Shown here: in pieces, positions 9,643 to 20,375 of the stretch
How the letters are laid out: each line of letters starts with the position of its first letter
Numbering within the stretch: position 1 is the first letter of the stretch
Source of the DNA: an uncultured PS1 clade bacterium
GTDB taxonomy: Bacteria; Pseudomonadota; Alphaproteobacteria; MED-G09
Direction: 5' to 3'
Assembly (NCBI GenBank): GCA_902609025.1
Contig: CACLQD010000006.1
Location: 1 to 43,589 of the forward strand
DNA length: 43,589 nt
Notes under the pieces: model-generated
Told to the model about the DNA's origin: nothing
The model's database searches: none
The model's input: the letters and a program-made list of their open reading frames with translations, nothing else
Translations under genes and position numbers: made by a program

Positions 9643-10251
9643 ATGGATAAGAAATCATATATATATCATCTTACTATGACAGATTTAAGTAAAATTATTA
9701 AATTTGCAACTGAACTCAATGAGAAAAGTACAGATGGTCTTCCTCCAGTTGATCAATGGAATCCGGAGCATTGTGGTGATATTGGAATGGAAATTAAAAG
9801 AGATGGTACTTGGTATTATATGGGCACCCCAATAGGTAGAAAAAGAATTGTGAAACTTTTTTCAAGAATTTTGAGAAAAGAAGATGACAACACTTATGTT
9901 TTAGTGACACCGGTAGAAAAAGTTTTAATTAATGTTGAGGATGCACCTTTTATCGCAACATATGTTGAAATTTTGGGAGAGGGTAAAGAATTAAATCTTA
10001 AATTTAATACTAATGTAGATGATACTATTATCGCTTCAAAAGATTTTCCTATAAGAGTTGTCATAAATAAAAAAACAAATGAACCATCGCCTTATATTTT
10101 AATTAGAAGGAATCTTGAAGCAAAAATATCAAGGCCTGTCTTTTATGAGTTGATCGAAATTGCTGAACATTTTAATGATAAGTTTGGTGTTTGGTCAGGC
10201 GGTAGCTTTTTTCCTTTTTCTAATTCAAAGGATGTTATTATTGATGAATAA
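9643..10251 (+). CDS. DUF1285 domain-containing protein
   Basis: LPPVDQWNPEHCGDIGMEIKRDGTWYYMGTPIGRKRIVKLFSRILRKEDDNTYVLVTPVEK matches the DUF1285 family pattern; syntenic with NUDIX/CCA genes. Confidence 0.8.
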   Translation: MDKKSYIYHLTMTDLSKIIKFATELNEKSTDGLPPVDQWNPEHCGDIGMEIKRDGTWYYMGTPIGRKRIVKLFSRILRKEDDNTYVLVTPVEKVLINVEDAPFIATYVEILGEGKELNLKFNTNVDDTIIASKDFPIRVVINKKTNEPSPYILIRRNLEAKISRPVFYELIEIAEHFNDKFGVWSGGSFFPFSNSKDVIIDE

Positions 10252-10879
10252 GGAAACATGGAAAAAAAATATTACTAGTGCAATCGATCTTACGCCTCCA
10301 TCAAAAGAAGAATTAAATTTTTATCCTGGTAAAAAAAGTGATTTTGATCTTATTGAAGAACCAAACGATAGGCTTGACCCAAAAAACTTGCGACTGGCAT
10401 CAGTGCTTATTGGCATTACAAATACAGATGACCCAAGGGTTGTGCTAACAAAGCGATCAATACATTTAGAGCAACATTCGGGTCAAATTGCTTTTCCAGG
10501 TGGAAAGGTTGAGAAAAATGAAACTGTTACTGAGGCAGCAATAAGAGAAGCAGAAGAAGAAATAGGCATTTTAAGTAATGAGATTGAGGTTTGTGGATAC
10601 TTAGATACTTATGAAACTGGAACAGGCTACAGAATTTTGCCAGTTGTAGCATTCGTAAAAGAAAAATTTACAGTAAATATCAATAAAACAGAAGTAGATG
10701 AATTATTTGAAGTCCCTTTAGATTTTATTTTAGATTCAAAAAATCATGTTCTTAAAAGTGGATTTTGGAATGGCGCTGTTAGACATTATTATACAATAAA
10801 TTATTCTCATTATAATATTTGGGGAGCAACTGCAGGTATGTTAGTAAATCTTTTTGAAAGAATAAAATCCAATGCTTAA
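10244..10879 (+). CDS. NUDIX hydrolase, CoA pyrophosphatase-like
   Basis: Nudix box GGKVEKNETVTEAAIREAEEEIGI; start assigned to ATG 10244 (MNKETWKKN) rather than the track's 10160. Confidence 0.88.
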   Translation: MNKETWKKNITSAIDLTPPSKEELNFYPGKKSDFDLIEEPNDRLDPKNLRLASVLIGITNTDDPRVVLTKRSIHLEQHSGQIAFPGGKVEKNETVTEAAIREAEEEIGILSNEIEVCGYLDTYETGTGYRILPVVAFVKEKFTVNINKTEVDELFEVPLDFILDSKNHVLKSGFWNGAVRHYYTINYSHYNIWGATAGMLVNLFERIKSNA

Positions 10880-11126
10880 AATTTTATATCATTTATTATA
10901 TTTTCTTGCCCCATTTCTTGTTTATTTTTTATGGGTGATTTTATCAAATAGTAATTTTACAAATAAAAAAACTTTCTGGGTTACATTATTAGCAATTTTA
11001 ATGTTTTTAATAAGTTTAGTTTTTTTTCGCATTTCGGATACATCATCTAAAAATTTAGATTATATTCCACCACAGGTTATTGATGGTGAATTGAATGACG
11101 GATATTTTAAGGAAAGCGATAATTAA
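10872..11126 (+). CDS. Small membrane protein, DUF6111-like
   Basis: 84 aa, three hydrophobic segments; located between NUDIX hydrolase and CCA transferase as in many alphaproteobacteria. Confidence 0.6.
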   Translation: MLKILYHLLYFLAPFLVYFLWVILSNSNFTNKKTFWVTLLAILMFLISLVFFRISDTSSKNLDYIPPQVIDGELNDGYFKESDN

Positions 11127-11127
11127 T

Positions 11128-12348
11128 ATGGATTTATCTAATTTCTATCAAAACAAAGATTGTCAAAAGATTCTTAATACTCTTAATCACAAAAAAGAAA
11201 CATCAAGGATAGTTGGAGGTTATGTTAGAAATTATCTCAGGAATATCGAAACAAAAGATATAGACATAGCTACAAAATTAAATCCTGATGAAGTCATTGA
11301 ATTACTCTCTAAAAAAAAAATTAAAGTTGTCCCTACTGGCTTATCGCACGGAACAGTTAGCGCTTTTATAAATGATCAAATATTTGAAATTACCACTCTA
11401 AGAAAAGATAGCAATCATGATGGACGTCGTGCAGATGTAGAATTTACAGAAGATTGGGAGGTAGATGCATCAAGAAGAGATTTTACAATTAATGCTATAT
11501 ATATGAATTACAATGGCGAAATATATGATCCCTTTGATGGCATATCGGATTTAAATAATGGTGTTGTAAAATTTATTGGAGATCCAGAAAAAAGGATAAA
11601 AGAGGATTATTTACGAATACTTAGATACTACAGATTTTTGTCGATTTATAATTCTTCAATCGATAATAAAACAAGAAAATTAATACAAAAAAATGCTGAT
11701 AAAATAATTAATTTATCCTCTGAAAGAGTTCACCAAGAATTTTTTAAGATTTTATCCAATGATCATTCTGGAAAAATAATAAATTTAATGAAAGAGGATG
11801 GAATACTTGATTTAATTTTTTCTAACTCAGTCAATTTAAAAACTTATAATCGAATTATTGATATTGATAATGAACTTTTTTTTGATCAAGATATTCTAAT
11901 TAAATTTTCTTCATTAGTTCCTGATAAAATTCAAAAGATTGCGGATTTAAAGTGTTTTGCTTTTTCAAATAAAGAGAAGAAAATAATTGATCTATTGATT
12001 AATCCTAATAATGAAATCAAAAGTTATCAATCTGTAAAAGAGGTTAGGGCAATTTTATATAATTTTGGAATTGATAATTTTACAAAGTTGACTCGACTAT
12101 ATTGGGCAAAAGATAAGAAAATTTCTAATATTTCTCAATGGAGAGCTCTCCTTGCTATGGGCCAGTCCTGGAAGGCGCCTAAATTTCCTATAAGTGCAAA
12201 AGATATTTTGCTACTTGGTGTACCTGAAGGACCTTTAGTAGGAGAAATTTTAAATGAAGTAGAAGATTGGTGGATAGAGTCAGATTTTATAGATGATAAA
12301 GCTTCTTTATTTGAAAGAATCAAGGCAATTGTAGGTTCTAAAATTTGA
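11128..12348 (+). CDS. cca: CCA tRNA nucleotidyltransferase / poly(A) polymerase family
   Basis: IVGGYVRNYLRNIETKDIDIATKL, GLSHGTVSAFI, RRDFTINAIYMN, DPFDGISDLNNGVVKFIGDPEKRIKEDYLRILRYYRF. Start ATG 11128 preferred. Confidence 0.93.
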   Translation: MDLSNFYQNKDCQKILNTLNHKKETSRIVGGYVRNYLRNIETKDIDIATKLNPDEVIELLSKKKIKVVPTGLSHGTVSAFINDQIFEITTLRKDSNHDGRRADVEFTEDWEVDASRRDFTINAIYMNYNGEIYDPFDGISDLNNGVVKFIGDPEKRIKEDYLRILRYYRFLSIYNSSIDNKTRKLIQKNADKIINLSSERVHQEFFKILSNDHSGKIINLMKEDGILDLIFSNSVNLKTYNRIIDIDNELFFDQDILIKFSSLVPDKIQKIADLKCFAFSNKEKKIIDLLINPNNEIKSYQSVKEVRAILYNFGIDNFTKLTRLYWAKDKKISNISQWRALLAMGQSWKAPKFPISAKDILLLGVPEGPLVGEILNEVEDWWIESDFIDDKASLFERIKAIVGSKI

Positions 12349-12437
12349 TGCTAAAAATGTCGCACTTCTCAATATTTTCTTTACTTTCTTGTTGAGATAT
12401 TAGATACATCAAGCATCATTAATTTAAGGGGCCCTTT

Positions 12438-12959
12438 ATGTCTGATACTTTAGACGATGATAAACCTACTAGGCGCGATTTTTTATACATAACTACAGGT
12501 GCTTTTGGTTTAGTTGGCGCTGCTTCCGTTGCATGGCCTTTAATTGATCAGCTAAATCCAGATGCCTCTGTGAAAGCTGTTTCAACTATTGAAGTTGATA
12601 TATCATCGATCGAACCAGGTAGTTTTCTAAAAGTAGCCTGGAGAGGTAAACCTATATACATCAGAAGAAGAACTAATGAAGAGATTGCCGATGCAGAAAA
12701 AGATGACAATTTGAATTTACCGGATCCTCAAAAAGATATGGATAGAGTTCAAAAAAAAGAATGGTTAGTTGTTGTAGGAGTTTGCACTCATTTGGGTTGC
12801 ATACCGATAGCTAACCAAGGAGAGTATGAAGGGTGGTTCTGTCCTTGTCATGGGTCACATTATGATATTTCCGGTAGAATTAGGAAGGGTCCAGCTCCAA
12901 CTAATCTTGAGGTGCCTCCTTACGAATTTGTGAGTGATAGCTTAATAAAAATAGGATAA
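12438..12959 (+). CDS. petA: Ubiquinol-cytochrome c reductase Rieske iron-sulfur subunit
   Basis: Tat-like N-terminus [26 protein letters not shown] and CPCHGSHYD cluster ligands. Confidence 0.97.
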   Translation: MSDTLDDDKPTRRDFLYITTGAFGLVGAASVAWPLIDQLNPDASVKAVSTIEVDISSIEPGSFLKVAWRGKPIYIRRRTNEEIADAEKDDNLNLPDPQKDMDRVQKKEWLVVVGVCTHLGCIPIANQGEYEGWFCPCHGSHYDISGRIRKGPAPTNLEVPPYEFVSDSLIKIG

Positions 12960-12961
12960 TT

Positions 12962-14200
12962 ATGGATACTGATTATAAATATGAACCGAAAAATGGACTA
13001 ACAAGATGGCTTGATTCAAGACTTCCTTTGATGCGTTTTACAAGTGAGCATGTTCTTCAATTTCCGACACCTAAAAACTTAAATTATTTTTGGACATTTG
13101 GATTTATTCTTACGATGTGTCTTGTAACTCAGATTATCACAGGCATTATATTAGCTATGCACTACGCTCCATCTACACTTCTTGCTTTTGATAGTGTTGA
13201 ACATATTATGCGTAATGTTAATTATGGATGGTTAATTAGATATATTCATTCTAATGGGGCATCTATGTTTTTCTTAGCGGTTTTCATTCATATGTTTAGA
13301 GGTCTTTATTATGGTTCATATAAAGAACCAAGAGAAGTTATATGGATACTAGGGTGTATTATATATCTTCTTATGATCGTAACCGCCTTTATGGGTTATG
13401 TGCTTCCTTGGGGACAAATGAGTTTTTGGGGAGCAACAGTGATTATTAATCTTGTAGGAACCTTACCATTGATAGGTGAATCACTTACCCAAATGTTACT
13501 TGGTGGTTTTGCTGTAGATAATCCTACTTTAAATAGATTCTTTAGCCTTCATTATCTTCTACCTTTTATAATTTTTGGAGTAGTTCTGCTCCACATTTGG
13601 GCTCTTCATGTTCCAGGGAATAACAACCCAGTAGGACTTTCAGTTCAAGGAAAACAAGATACTGTAGCTTTTCATCCTTACTATACCGTTAAAGACTTTT
13701 TTGCTTATACAGTTTTCTTACTGCTATTTTGCTATTTTATCTTTTATAACCCTAATGCATTAGGTCATGCCGATAATTATATTGAAGCTGATGCAATGGT
13801 AACTCCCGCGCATATCGTTCCTGAATGGTATTTATTGCCTTTTTACGCAATTTTAAGAGCAGTTCCCGATAAATTGGCAGGTGTTCTTTTGATGTTCGGT
13901 GCTATAGCAGTTTTATTTTTCCTTCCTTGGTTAGATACTGCAAAAGTTAGATCAGGAAGGTACCGTCCTGTCTTTAGATATTTTTATGTGCTTTTTGTTA
14001 TTGATTGCTTGATCTTAGGGTATCTTGGAGCACAAGTCCCTGAAGGAATATATCTTTTCTTATCAAGGGTCACTACAATTTATTATTTTGCTTTCTTTTT
14101 ATTAGTGCTTCCTATCTTAGGGAGAATTGAGAAGATGAAGCCTATGCCTATTGGTATATCTAATTCAGAATTAAGCAGAGACATGGTTGCAGCAGAATAA
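12962..14200 (+). CDS. petB: Cytochrome b of the bc1 complex
   Basis: Multi-[40 protein letters not shown]. Confidence 0.97.
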   Translation: MDTDYKYEPKNGLTRWLDSRLPLMRFTSEHVLQFPTPKNLNYFWTFGFILTMCLVTQIITGIILAMHYAPSTLLAFDSVEHIMRNVNYGWLIRYIHSNGASMFFLAVFIHMFRGLYYGSYKEPREVIWILGCIIYLLMIVTAFMGYVLPWGQMSFWGATVIINLVGTLPLIGESLTQMLLGGFAVDNPTLNRFFSLHYLLPFIIFGVVLLHIWALHVPGNNNPVGLSVQGKQDTVAFHPYYTVKDFFAYTVFLLLFCYFIFYNPNALGHADNYIEADAMVTPAHIVPEWYLLPFYAILRAVPDKLAGVLLMFGAIAVLFFLPWLDTAKVRSGRYRPVFRYFYVLFVIDCLILGYLGAQVPEGIYLFLSRVTTIYYFAFFLLVLPILGRIEKMKPMPIGISNSELSRDMVAAE

Positions 14201-14209
14201 GGTGATAAA

Positions 14210-14998
14210 TTGTTACAGCTTATAAAAATAAAATCTTTAATCTTAATATCTTCAGTTTTTTTTGTATTAAGTAATCAAGCTTACAGTGCTGGCGGCACGA
14301 CATATGATTTAATTAAGCCTGGGTTTTCATTTGAGGGCCCTACAGGAACTTTTGATAGAGCACAATTACGAAGGGGTTATCAAGTTTATAGGGAAGTTTG
14401 TGCGTCTTGTCATAGCATGAAACAATTGTCTTTTCGGAATTTAAATCAAAAAGGCGGCCCTGAATACACAGAAGATGATGTAAAACTATTTGCTTCAGAT
14501 TACACAGTAATTGATGGATTTGATGATTATGGAGATCCAGTTGAAAGAACTAGAATTTTAAGCGATCGTTTTCCTAATCCATATGACAGTAAAGAAGCTG
14601 CAAAAGCTTCTAATAATGGTGCTTATCCTCCAGATTTATCATTAATTACTAAAGCTAGATCGGGTGGGTATAATTACATTTATTCTCTTCTTCAAGGATA
14701 TGGTAAAGAAATTCCTGAGGGTGTAGAAATAAGTGACACTCTTAGCTACAATCCTTGGTTTCCTGGTAATGGCATTGCAATGTATCAGCCTTTATATGAA
14801 GAATCTGTAGAATATGAAGATGGAACGTTTGCTTCTATCGAACAAATGTCTGCAGATGTAACAGCTTTTCTTGCTTGGTCTGCTGAGCCAGAGATGGAAG
14901 AAAGAAAAAGGCTAGGATTTATTGTTATGAGTTTTTTACTTATATTTGTTTTATTAATGTTCTTTACGACTACAAGATTATGGAGAGATGTTCACTAA
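14210..14998 (+). CDS. petC: Cytochrome c1
   Basis: Signal peptide, CASCHS heme motif, C-terminal TM anchor; TTG start. Confidence 0.95.
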   Translation: MLQLIKIKSLILISSVFFVLSNQAYSAGGTTYDLIKPGFSFEGPTGTFDRAQLRRGYQVYREVCASCHSMKQLSFRNLNQKGGPEYTEDDVKLFASDYTVIDGFDDYGDPVERTRILSDRFPNPYDSKEAAKASNNGAYPPDLSLITKARSGGYNYIYSLLQGYGKEIPEGVEISDTLSYNPWFPGNGIAMYQPLYEESVEYEDGTFASIEQMSADVTAFLAWSAEPEMEERKRLGFIVMSFLLIFVLLMFFTTTRLWRDVH

Positions 14999-16096
14999 TT
15001 AAACATTGAATCTAAAGTTCATAATATCACCATCTTTTACAATATATTCTTTGCCTTCAGATCTTAGTTTGCCACTATCTTTTGCTTCAATGAAGTTACC
15101 AATTGAATTTAATTCATTGAAGCTTATTGTTTCAGCCCTAATGAATCCCTTTTCAAAGTCAGTATGAATTTTACCTGCTGCTTGTGGTGCAAGAGATCCT
15201 TTTTTAATTGTCCAAGCTTTTGTTTCTTTTGGTCCAGAAGTAAAAAAAGTTATTAATTTAAGAGCTTTATAACCCTCAATAATAAGTTTATTTAGGCCAG
15301 GTTCTTCTAATCCTATAGTATTTAAAAATTCTTTTTGTTCTGATATTTCAAGAAGTGATAATTGACTTTCAATATCAGCAGAAATATTTATTTTTTTTAA
15401 GCCTTTATCTTTTAGGTAGTTTCCAACTAAATCAATATAACTATTTTGCTGAGTTATAGATTCTTCATCTGCATTACAAACATAAATTGTTTCTTTATTA
15501 GTTAATAATTGGAATTCTCTGATATATTTCATCTCATCTTCATCAAATTCAGTTTCTTTAATTAAATTACCTAAATTTAAATTTTTAATAAGAGTATCAA
15601 TTAATTTTAGTTTTTTTGGAGCATCTTTATCTCCACCTCGTTCTTTTTTTTCTAGATTAGCAATCCTGTTTTCTAAACTTTCTATATCAGATAAAAGTAA
15701 TTCTGTGTTTATTGTCTCTATATCTCTTATTGGATCGATACTTCCATTTACATGAGTAATATTTTGGTCATCAAAACATCTAATTATATGTGCTAAAGCA
15801 TCAACCTCTCTTATATTTCCTAAAAACTGATTACCTAGTCCCTCTCCTTTAGATGCGCCTTCAACTAATCCAGCTATATCAACAAAAGTGATCCTTGTTG
15901 GAATAGTTTTATCTGATGAACTTATTTTAGTGAGTTTTGATAATCTTTCATCAGGTACATCTACTTCTCCAACATTAGGTTCAATTGTGCAAAATGGATA
16001 ATTCTCTGCTTGTGCCTGAGATGTTTGTGTTAGAGCATTAAATAAGGTAGATTTGCCGACATTTGGAAGGCCAATTATACCACACTTAAAGCCCAT
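14999..16096 (-). CDS. ychF: Redox-regulated/ribosome-binding ATPase YchF
   Basis: MGFKCGIIGLPNVGKSTLFNALTQT...FVDIAGLVEGASKGEGLGNQFL... Confidence 0.97.
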   Translation of the reverse strand: MGFKCGIIGLPNVGKSTLFNALTQTSQAQAENYPFCTIEPNVGEVDVPDERLSKLTKISSSDKTIPTRITFVDIAGLVEGASKGEGLGNQFLGNIREVDALAHIIRCFDDQNITHVNGSIDPIRDIETINTELLLSDIESLENRIANLEKKERGGDKDAPKKLKLIDTLIKNLNLGNLIKETEFDEDEMKYIREFQLLTNKETIYVCNADEESITQQNSYIDLVGNYLKDKGLKKINISADIESQLSLLEISEQKEFLNTIGLEEPGLNKLIIEGYKALKLITFFTSGPKETKAWTIKKGSLAPQAAGKIHTDFEKGFIRAETISFNELNSIGNFIEAKDSGKLRSEGKEYIVKDGDIMNFRFNV

Positions 16097-16669
16097 TTAT
16101 TTCATATTTGATTGAAATTTTTTGATATTAGTATCAATAAGAAGATCAAAGTTCTTAACTATTTTAGTTTGTATCTTTTCAAATTCTTCATTTTCTTCTT
16201 TTGAGAAATCTCCAAGAACATGCCCAGTAACTTTTTCTTTCTCTCCTGGATGACTAATTCCAATTCTTAAACGTACATAATTGTTTCCAATATTTTCATC
16301 TATAGAGGCTAAGCCATTATGACCTGCATTACTTCCGCCCTTTTTTAGTTTTATATCACCAAAAGGTAAATCTATATCATCATGAAACACAAAAATTCTT
16401 TCAGGATTTATTTTATAAAAATTAGAGGCCTCTCTAACTGCTCTTCCGGATTCATTCATAAAGGTTTGAGGTTTAAATGATATAAGTTTGATATTTTCAT
16501 ATGAACCCATTGAGGTTCTTCCTAGGAATTTTGTTCTACTTCTTCCAAATTTTAATTGATTGGTAACATAATCAAGAACCATGAAACCAACATTATGACG
16601 ATTATTTTTATATTTTTCACCAGGGTTTCCTAATCCTACAAGCAGCAATGTTTCTTCGGGCATAGACAA
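16097..16669 (-). CDS. pth: Peptidyl-tRNA hydrolase
   Basis: LLVGLGNPGEKYKNNRHNVGF, FKPQTFMNESGRAV, HDDIDLPFGDIKLKKGGSNAGHNGLASI. Confidence 0.96.
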   Translation of the reverse strand: MSMPEETLLLVGLGNPGEKYKNNRHNVGFMVLDYVTNQLKFGRSRTKFLGRTSMGSYENIKLISFKPQTFMNESGRAVREASNFYKINPERIFVFHDDIDLPFGDIKLKKGGSNAGHNGLASIDENIGNNYVRLRIGISHPGEKEKVTGHVLGDFSKEENEEFEKIQTKIVKNFDLLIDTNIKKFQSNMK

Positions 16670-16677
16670 AATTGATC

Positions 16678-17388
16678 CTATTCCTTGCTTTCTTCTTCAG
16701 ATTGATTTGGTGTATCCTCTGATGTCTCTGCTTCATCAGTTGTTTGATTTTCTTCACCCTCTAATGAATCTTCTCCTTCTTCTTCAGAGGTTTCTTCAAT
16801 AATTTCTTCTTCAATCTCTTCAACTGGTGCTGTAACACTAGCAATAGTTATATCTCTATCTGTAATAACAGGATTAACATCCTCAGGTAGATTAACATCA
16901 GATAATTTCACGCTTTCTCCCATTTCAAGATTAGATATATTGACATCTATTGATTCAGGAATACTTAAGGCTGGACAATCTAACTCTACGCTATAACGAG
17001 TTACAGTTAATACTCCGCCTGACTTAATTCCTGGTGAGTCACTCTCACCAACAAAATTTACCTGAATTTCAACCGAGACTCTTGAATCTCCTGATAATCG
17101 AAGAAGATCTATATGAATTATGTTATCTTTTACTGGATCAATTTGAATATCCTTAGGGATGACTTTCATTTTATCACCATTTGATAATTCCAGATCAAGT
17201 AATGTCGTTAACATTCTACCTGTGTTATATAATTTTAATGCGGACACATAATTAATATTAACTGCAACTGGGTCTTTCTCATCACCATAAACTATGCAAG
17301 GAATATTACCTTCTTTTCGAACGGATTTAGTAAAGGATTTACCAGTATTTTCTCTTACTTCACCTTTTAAAATATTAAGTTCAGACAT
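16678..17388 (-). CDS. rplY: 50S ribosomal protein L25/general stress protein Ctc with long acidic C-terminal tail
   Basis: L25 core (RKEGNIPCIVYGDEKDPVAV, VDLLRL-like, SVELDCPALSIPE); 50-residue E/S/T/D-rich tail; between prs and pth. Confidence 0.92.
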   Translation of the reverse strand: MSELNILKGEVRENTGKSFTKSVRKEGNIPCIVYGDEKDPVAVNINYVSALKLYNTGRMLTTLLDLELSNGDKMKVIPKDIQIDPVKDNIIHIDLLRLSGDSRVSVEIQVNFVGESDSPGIKSGGVLTVTRYSVELDCPALSIPESIDVNISNLEMGESVKLSDVNLPEDVNPVITDRDITIASVTAPVEEIEEEIIEETSEEEGEDSLEGEENQTTDEAETSEDTPNQSEEESKE

Positions 17389-17452
17389 AATCTATTCTAC
17401 CTTTTAAATAAACTTCTTTGGGCTTATACCCTCACTTTGACTTCAAAGCAAG

Positions 17453-18385
17453 TTAATCAAACAAACTAGATACTGATCTTTCTTCAGAAATCCTTCTTAT
17501 TGCTTCTCCAAGTAGGTGGACAACGCTTACCGTTTCTATTTTATCGGAATTTTTAATATCATCAGTCTCATTAATGGTATCTGTAATTACCAATTTTGTA
17601 AGTGCGGAGTCGTTTACTCTTTTTATAGCTTCCCCTGATAAAACACCATGAGTTACATGTGCAAAAACTTCCTTAGCGCCTGAATTAATTAATGCATCTG
17701 CTGCATTACATAAAGTTCCAGCTGAATCAACAATATCATCAATCATAAAACAACTTCTATCAGATACATCGCCAATAATATTCATCACTTCAGATTCACC
17801 TGCTTTTTCACGTCTTTTATCAACAATGGCTAGATCTGAGTTTATTCTACTCGCAATTAAACGCGCTCTTACAACACCTCCTACATCTGGAGATACTACC
17901 ATAGCGTCATTTGAGCCAATCTTATTTTCAATATCAGATAAGAGAATTGGTGCAGCAAAAAGATTATCTGTCGGAATATCAAAAAAACCTTGAATCTGAC
18001 CTGCATGTAAATCCATGCTTAATACCCTATCTGCACCTGATTTGGCAATTAGATTAGCAACTAGTTTAGCTGTTATTGGTGTTCGCGGTCCAGGCTTTCT
18101 GTCTTGTCTGGCATATCCAAAATAAGGAATAACAGCTGTAATTCTTTTTGCTGAAGCTCTCTTCAAAGTATCAATTAAAATAAGAAGTTCCATTAAATTA
18201 TCATTTGCAGGAAAAGATGTTGATTGAATAATAAAAACATCTTCACCTCTACAATTTTCATTCATTTCAACAAAAATTTCTTTATCAGAAAACTTTTTGA
18301 CAGTACAATCTGCCAATGGTGTGTCTAAATACTTACCTATGTTTTCCGCTAAATTTATATTTGAATTACCAGATACTAATTTCAT
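17453..18385 (-). CDS. prs: Ribose-phosphate pyrophosphokinase
   Basis: [73 protein letters not shown]. Confidence 0.97.
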   Translation of the reverse strand: MKLVSGNSNINLAENIGKYLDTPLADCTVKKFSDKEIFVEMNENCRGEDVFIIQSTSFPANDNLMELLILIDTLKRASAKRITAVIPYFGYARQDRKPGPRTPITAKLVANLIAKSGADRVLSMDLHAGQIQGFFDIPTDNLFAAPILLSDIENKIGSNDAMVVSPDVGGVVRARLIASRINSDLAIVDKRREKAGESEVMNIIGDVSDRSCFMIDDIVDSAGTLCNAADALINSGAKEVFAHVTHGVLSGEAIKRVNDSALTKLVITDTINETDDIKNSDKIETVSVVHLLGEAIRRISEERSVSSLFD

Positions 18386-18426
18386 TTTAAAACTTCCCTT
18401 TGCCTTATTTAGCAGGGGATTGGATA

Positions 18427-19479
18427 CTAATCAAACCCTTCTGGAATTAATTTGTTTTTTGGTGATATTGCACAAACTTTAAAAAGTTCACCCATTTGAG
18501 AGTTTTCAATAACTCTGAGTAAACCTACTTCTAAATCATTTTTAATCTTTTCAGAATTTGTAGATTTTTTTAATATTTCTAATCTCTCTAGAGCGCCCAA
18601 ATTAATTAAAAAATTTCTTTGCGAAATTGGACCAAAGAAATTCATTTCAAAATTTATAGTTTCATTAAGAATTTGAAAGAAATTAATATGTGATGTTAAA
18701 TCTGAATTTCCAGGAAAGCTTAAAGGATCAACATATTCATGATTTTTTAAGGCCTGCAAAGTGTTTCCATAACCCTTAGAGTATCCATAATCTATAAACA
18801 AACATATCCCATTATTTCTTTTTAAAAAAATTGAAATATCTTTAACAACTTTTTTAATCATAGTATTTACTTCAAAAAAGTCTGCCTCATTAGGAAAATT
18901 TTTTTTATTTTCTTCAAAAAGGATTTTATCTTCAATGTCTTTATAACAATAAAGGAATCTATCATTATCTTTTGTTACAAAAACCTCCTTCCATATTTTG
19001 TTAATTTTTATATATTGTCTTATTGGAAAAACATCCAAAAATTCATTTCCAATAAATATCGTTGGAACATCGGGAATATCTGAAATACTTTTATAATGTT
19101 TTGCTTCAGGAAAAATTTGTTTTTGGACGATCATTAACTTTTTATTAATTTCAAGGAAGCCAAAGGAAATACTATTGTCACTATTAACTCTCTTAATATC
19201 ATTTAAAAGAGTTCCCCTTCCACCACCCAAATCAACTATCTGAAAAGATGATTTAGAGTTAATTTTATTTATGATATCAGCTGCCCAAGCACCAATAACT
19301 TCTCCAAAAATTTGAGTTATATCTGGTGCGGTAATAAAATCACCGGCTTTCCCGAGTGGTTTTTGATTAATGTAATAACCTTCCTCAGGATCAGTTAAGC
19401 TTATTTCCATAAACTTGGAAATTGAAATATAGCCTTTTTTACTTATTTCTTCAGTTAATATTGATTTAATTTTTTCCAT
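18427..19479 (-). CDS. SAM-dependent methyltransferase, MidA/NDUFAF7-like (DUF185)
   Basis: [60 protein letters not shown]. Confidence 0.88.
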   Translation of the reverse strand: MEKIKSILTEEISKKGYISISKFMEISLTDPEEGYYINQKPLGKAGDFITAPDITQIFGEVIGAWAADIINKINSKSSFQIVDLGGGRGTLLNDIKRVNSDNSISFGFLEINKKLMIVQKQIFPEAKHYKSISDIPDVPTIFIGNEFLDVFPIRQYIKINKIWKEVFVTKDNDRFLYCYKDIEDKILFEENKKNFPNEADFFEVNTMIKKVVKDISIFLKRNNGICLFIDYGYSKGYGNTLQALKNHEYVDPLSFPGNSDLTSHINFFQILNETINFEMNFFGPISQRNFLINLGALERLEILKKSTNSEKIKNDLEVGLLRVIENSQMGELFKVCAISPKNKLIPEGFD

Positions 19480-20272
19480 TTATTTTTATGGCATAAAACA
19501 TTATACACATACCGGCAACCATGAAAGGAAATGATAATATCATTCCCATTGTTACAAAATTGTATATATAACCAATATGTAAGTCTGGCTCTCTAAAATT
19601 CTCTACAAAAATTCTAAACAAACCATATAGGAAAAGAAATGAACCGCTTATAAATCCGTTATAATTAAGTAAGTTCTTTTTTATCATTATAAATAATATT
19701 AAGAAAATTACTAAACCTTCTAAAATTGCTTCATATAATTGACTTGGGTGCCTTGGTAGGTTACCTGCATTAGGAAAAACAACACCCCATGATACAGTAG
19801 TGACTTTTCCCCATAACTCTGAATTTACATAATTTGCAATCCTACCAAAAAACAAACCGATTGGTACAACAGAGCAAATAATATCTCCTAGTTCTAATAA
19901 TGATATTTTTTTTGCTAATGAATATATTATAATTGCTAAAATGACTCCTGTAGCTCCACCATGAAATGACATTCCTCCTTGCCATAGAGCAAATATATTT
20001 AGTGGATTTTCTAATAAAGAAGATGGATTATAAAAAACTAAATAACCAATTTTTGCACCAAAAATTATCCCAACAACCACCCATATAAAAATTTCATCAA
20101 TATTACTGATTGATATTGATAATGTATTTTTTTCTTTATGGTTGCTTATAATCCATTTTGCGTATTTTAGACCTAATAGCATTCCAGCAAGGTACGCAAG
20201 GCCATACCATCTTACTTCCAGAGGGCCAATTTTAAGAGCTATCGGATCTATACTTAGTAAAAATTCTAACAC
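19466..20272 (-). CDS. lgt: Prolipoprotein diacylglyceryl transferase
   Basis: IGPLEVRWYGLAYLAGM, GGMSFHGGATG, FGRIANYVNSELWGK, RHPSQLYEAILEG. Confidence 0.96.
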   Translation of the reverse strand: MLEFLLSIDPIALKIGPLEVRWYGLAYLAGMLLGLKYAKWIISNHKEKNTLSISISNIDEIFIWVVVGIIFGAKIGYLVFYNPSSLLENPLNIFALWQGGMSFHGGATGVILAIIIYSLAKKISLLELGDIICSVVPIGLFFGRIANYVNSELWGKVTTVSWGVVFPNAGNLPRHPSQLYEAILEGLVIFLILFIMIKKNLLNYNGFISGSFLFLYGLFRIFVENFREPDLHIGYIYNFVTMGMILSFPFMVAGMCIMFYAIKINGKN

Positions 20273-20375
20273 TACATATCTATAGCAAATTTTTCATTTT
20301 ATTTTATGTTTTTATATATAAAAATTACGCTAATTGTAGTATATTAATTTATTACAACTACTATATATAGATATT

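Noticed and set aside
12349-12437. Dyads TGATGCT...AGCATCA and TCTCAA...TTGAGA upstream of petA
   Set aside because: Arms are short and widely spaced, with no match to FNR-type TTGAT-N4-ATCAA; insufficient support.
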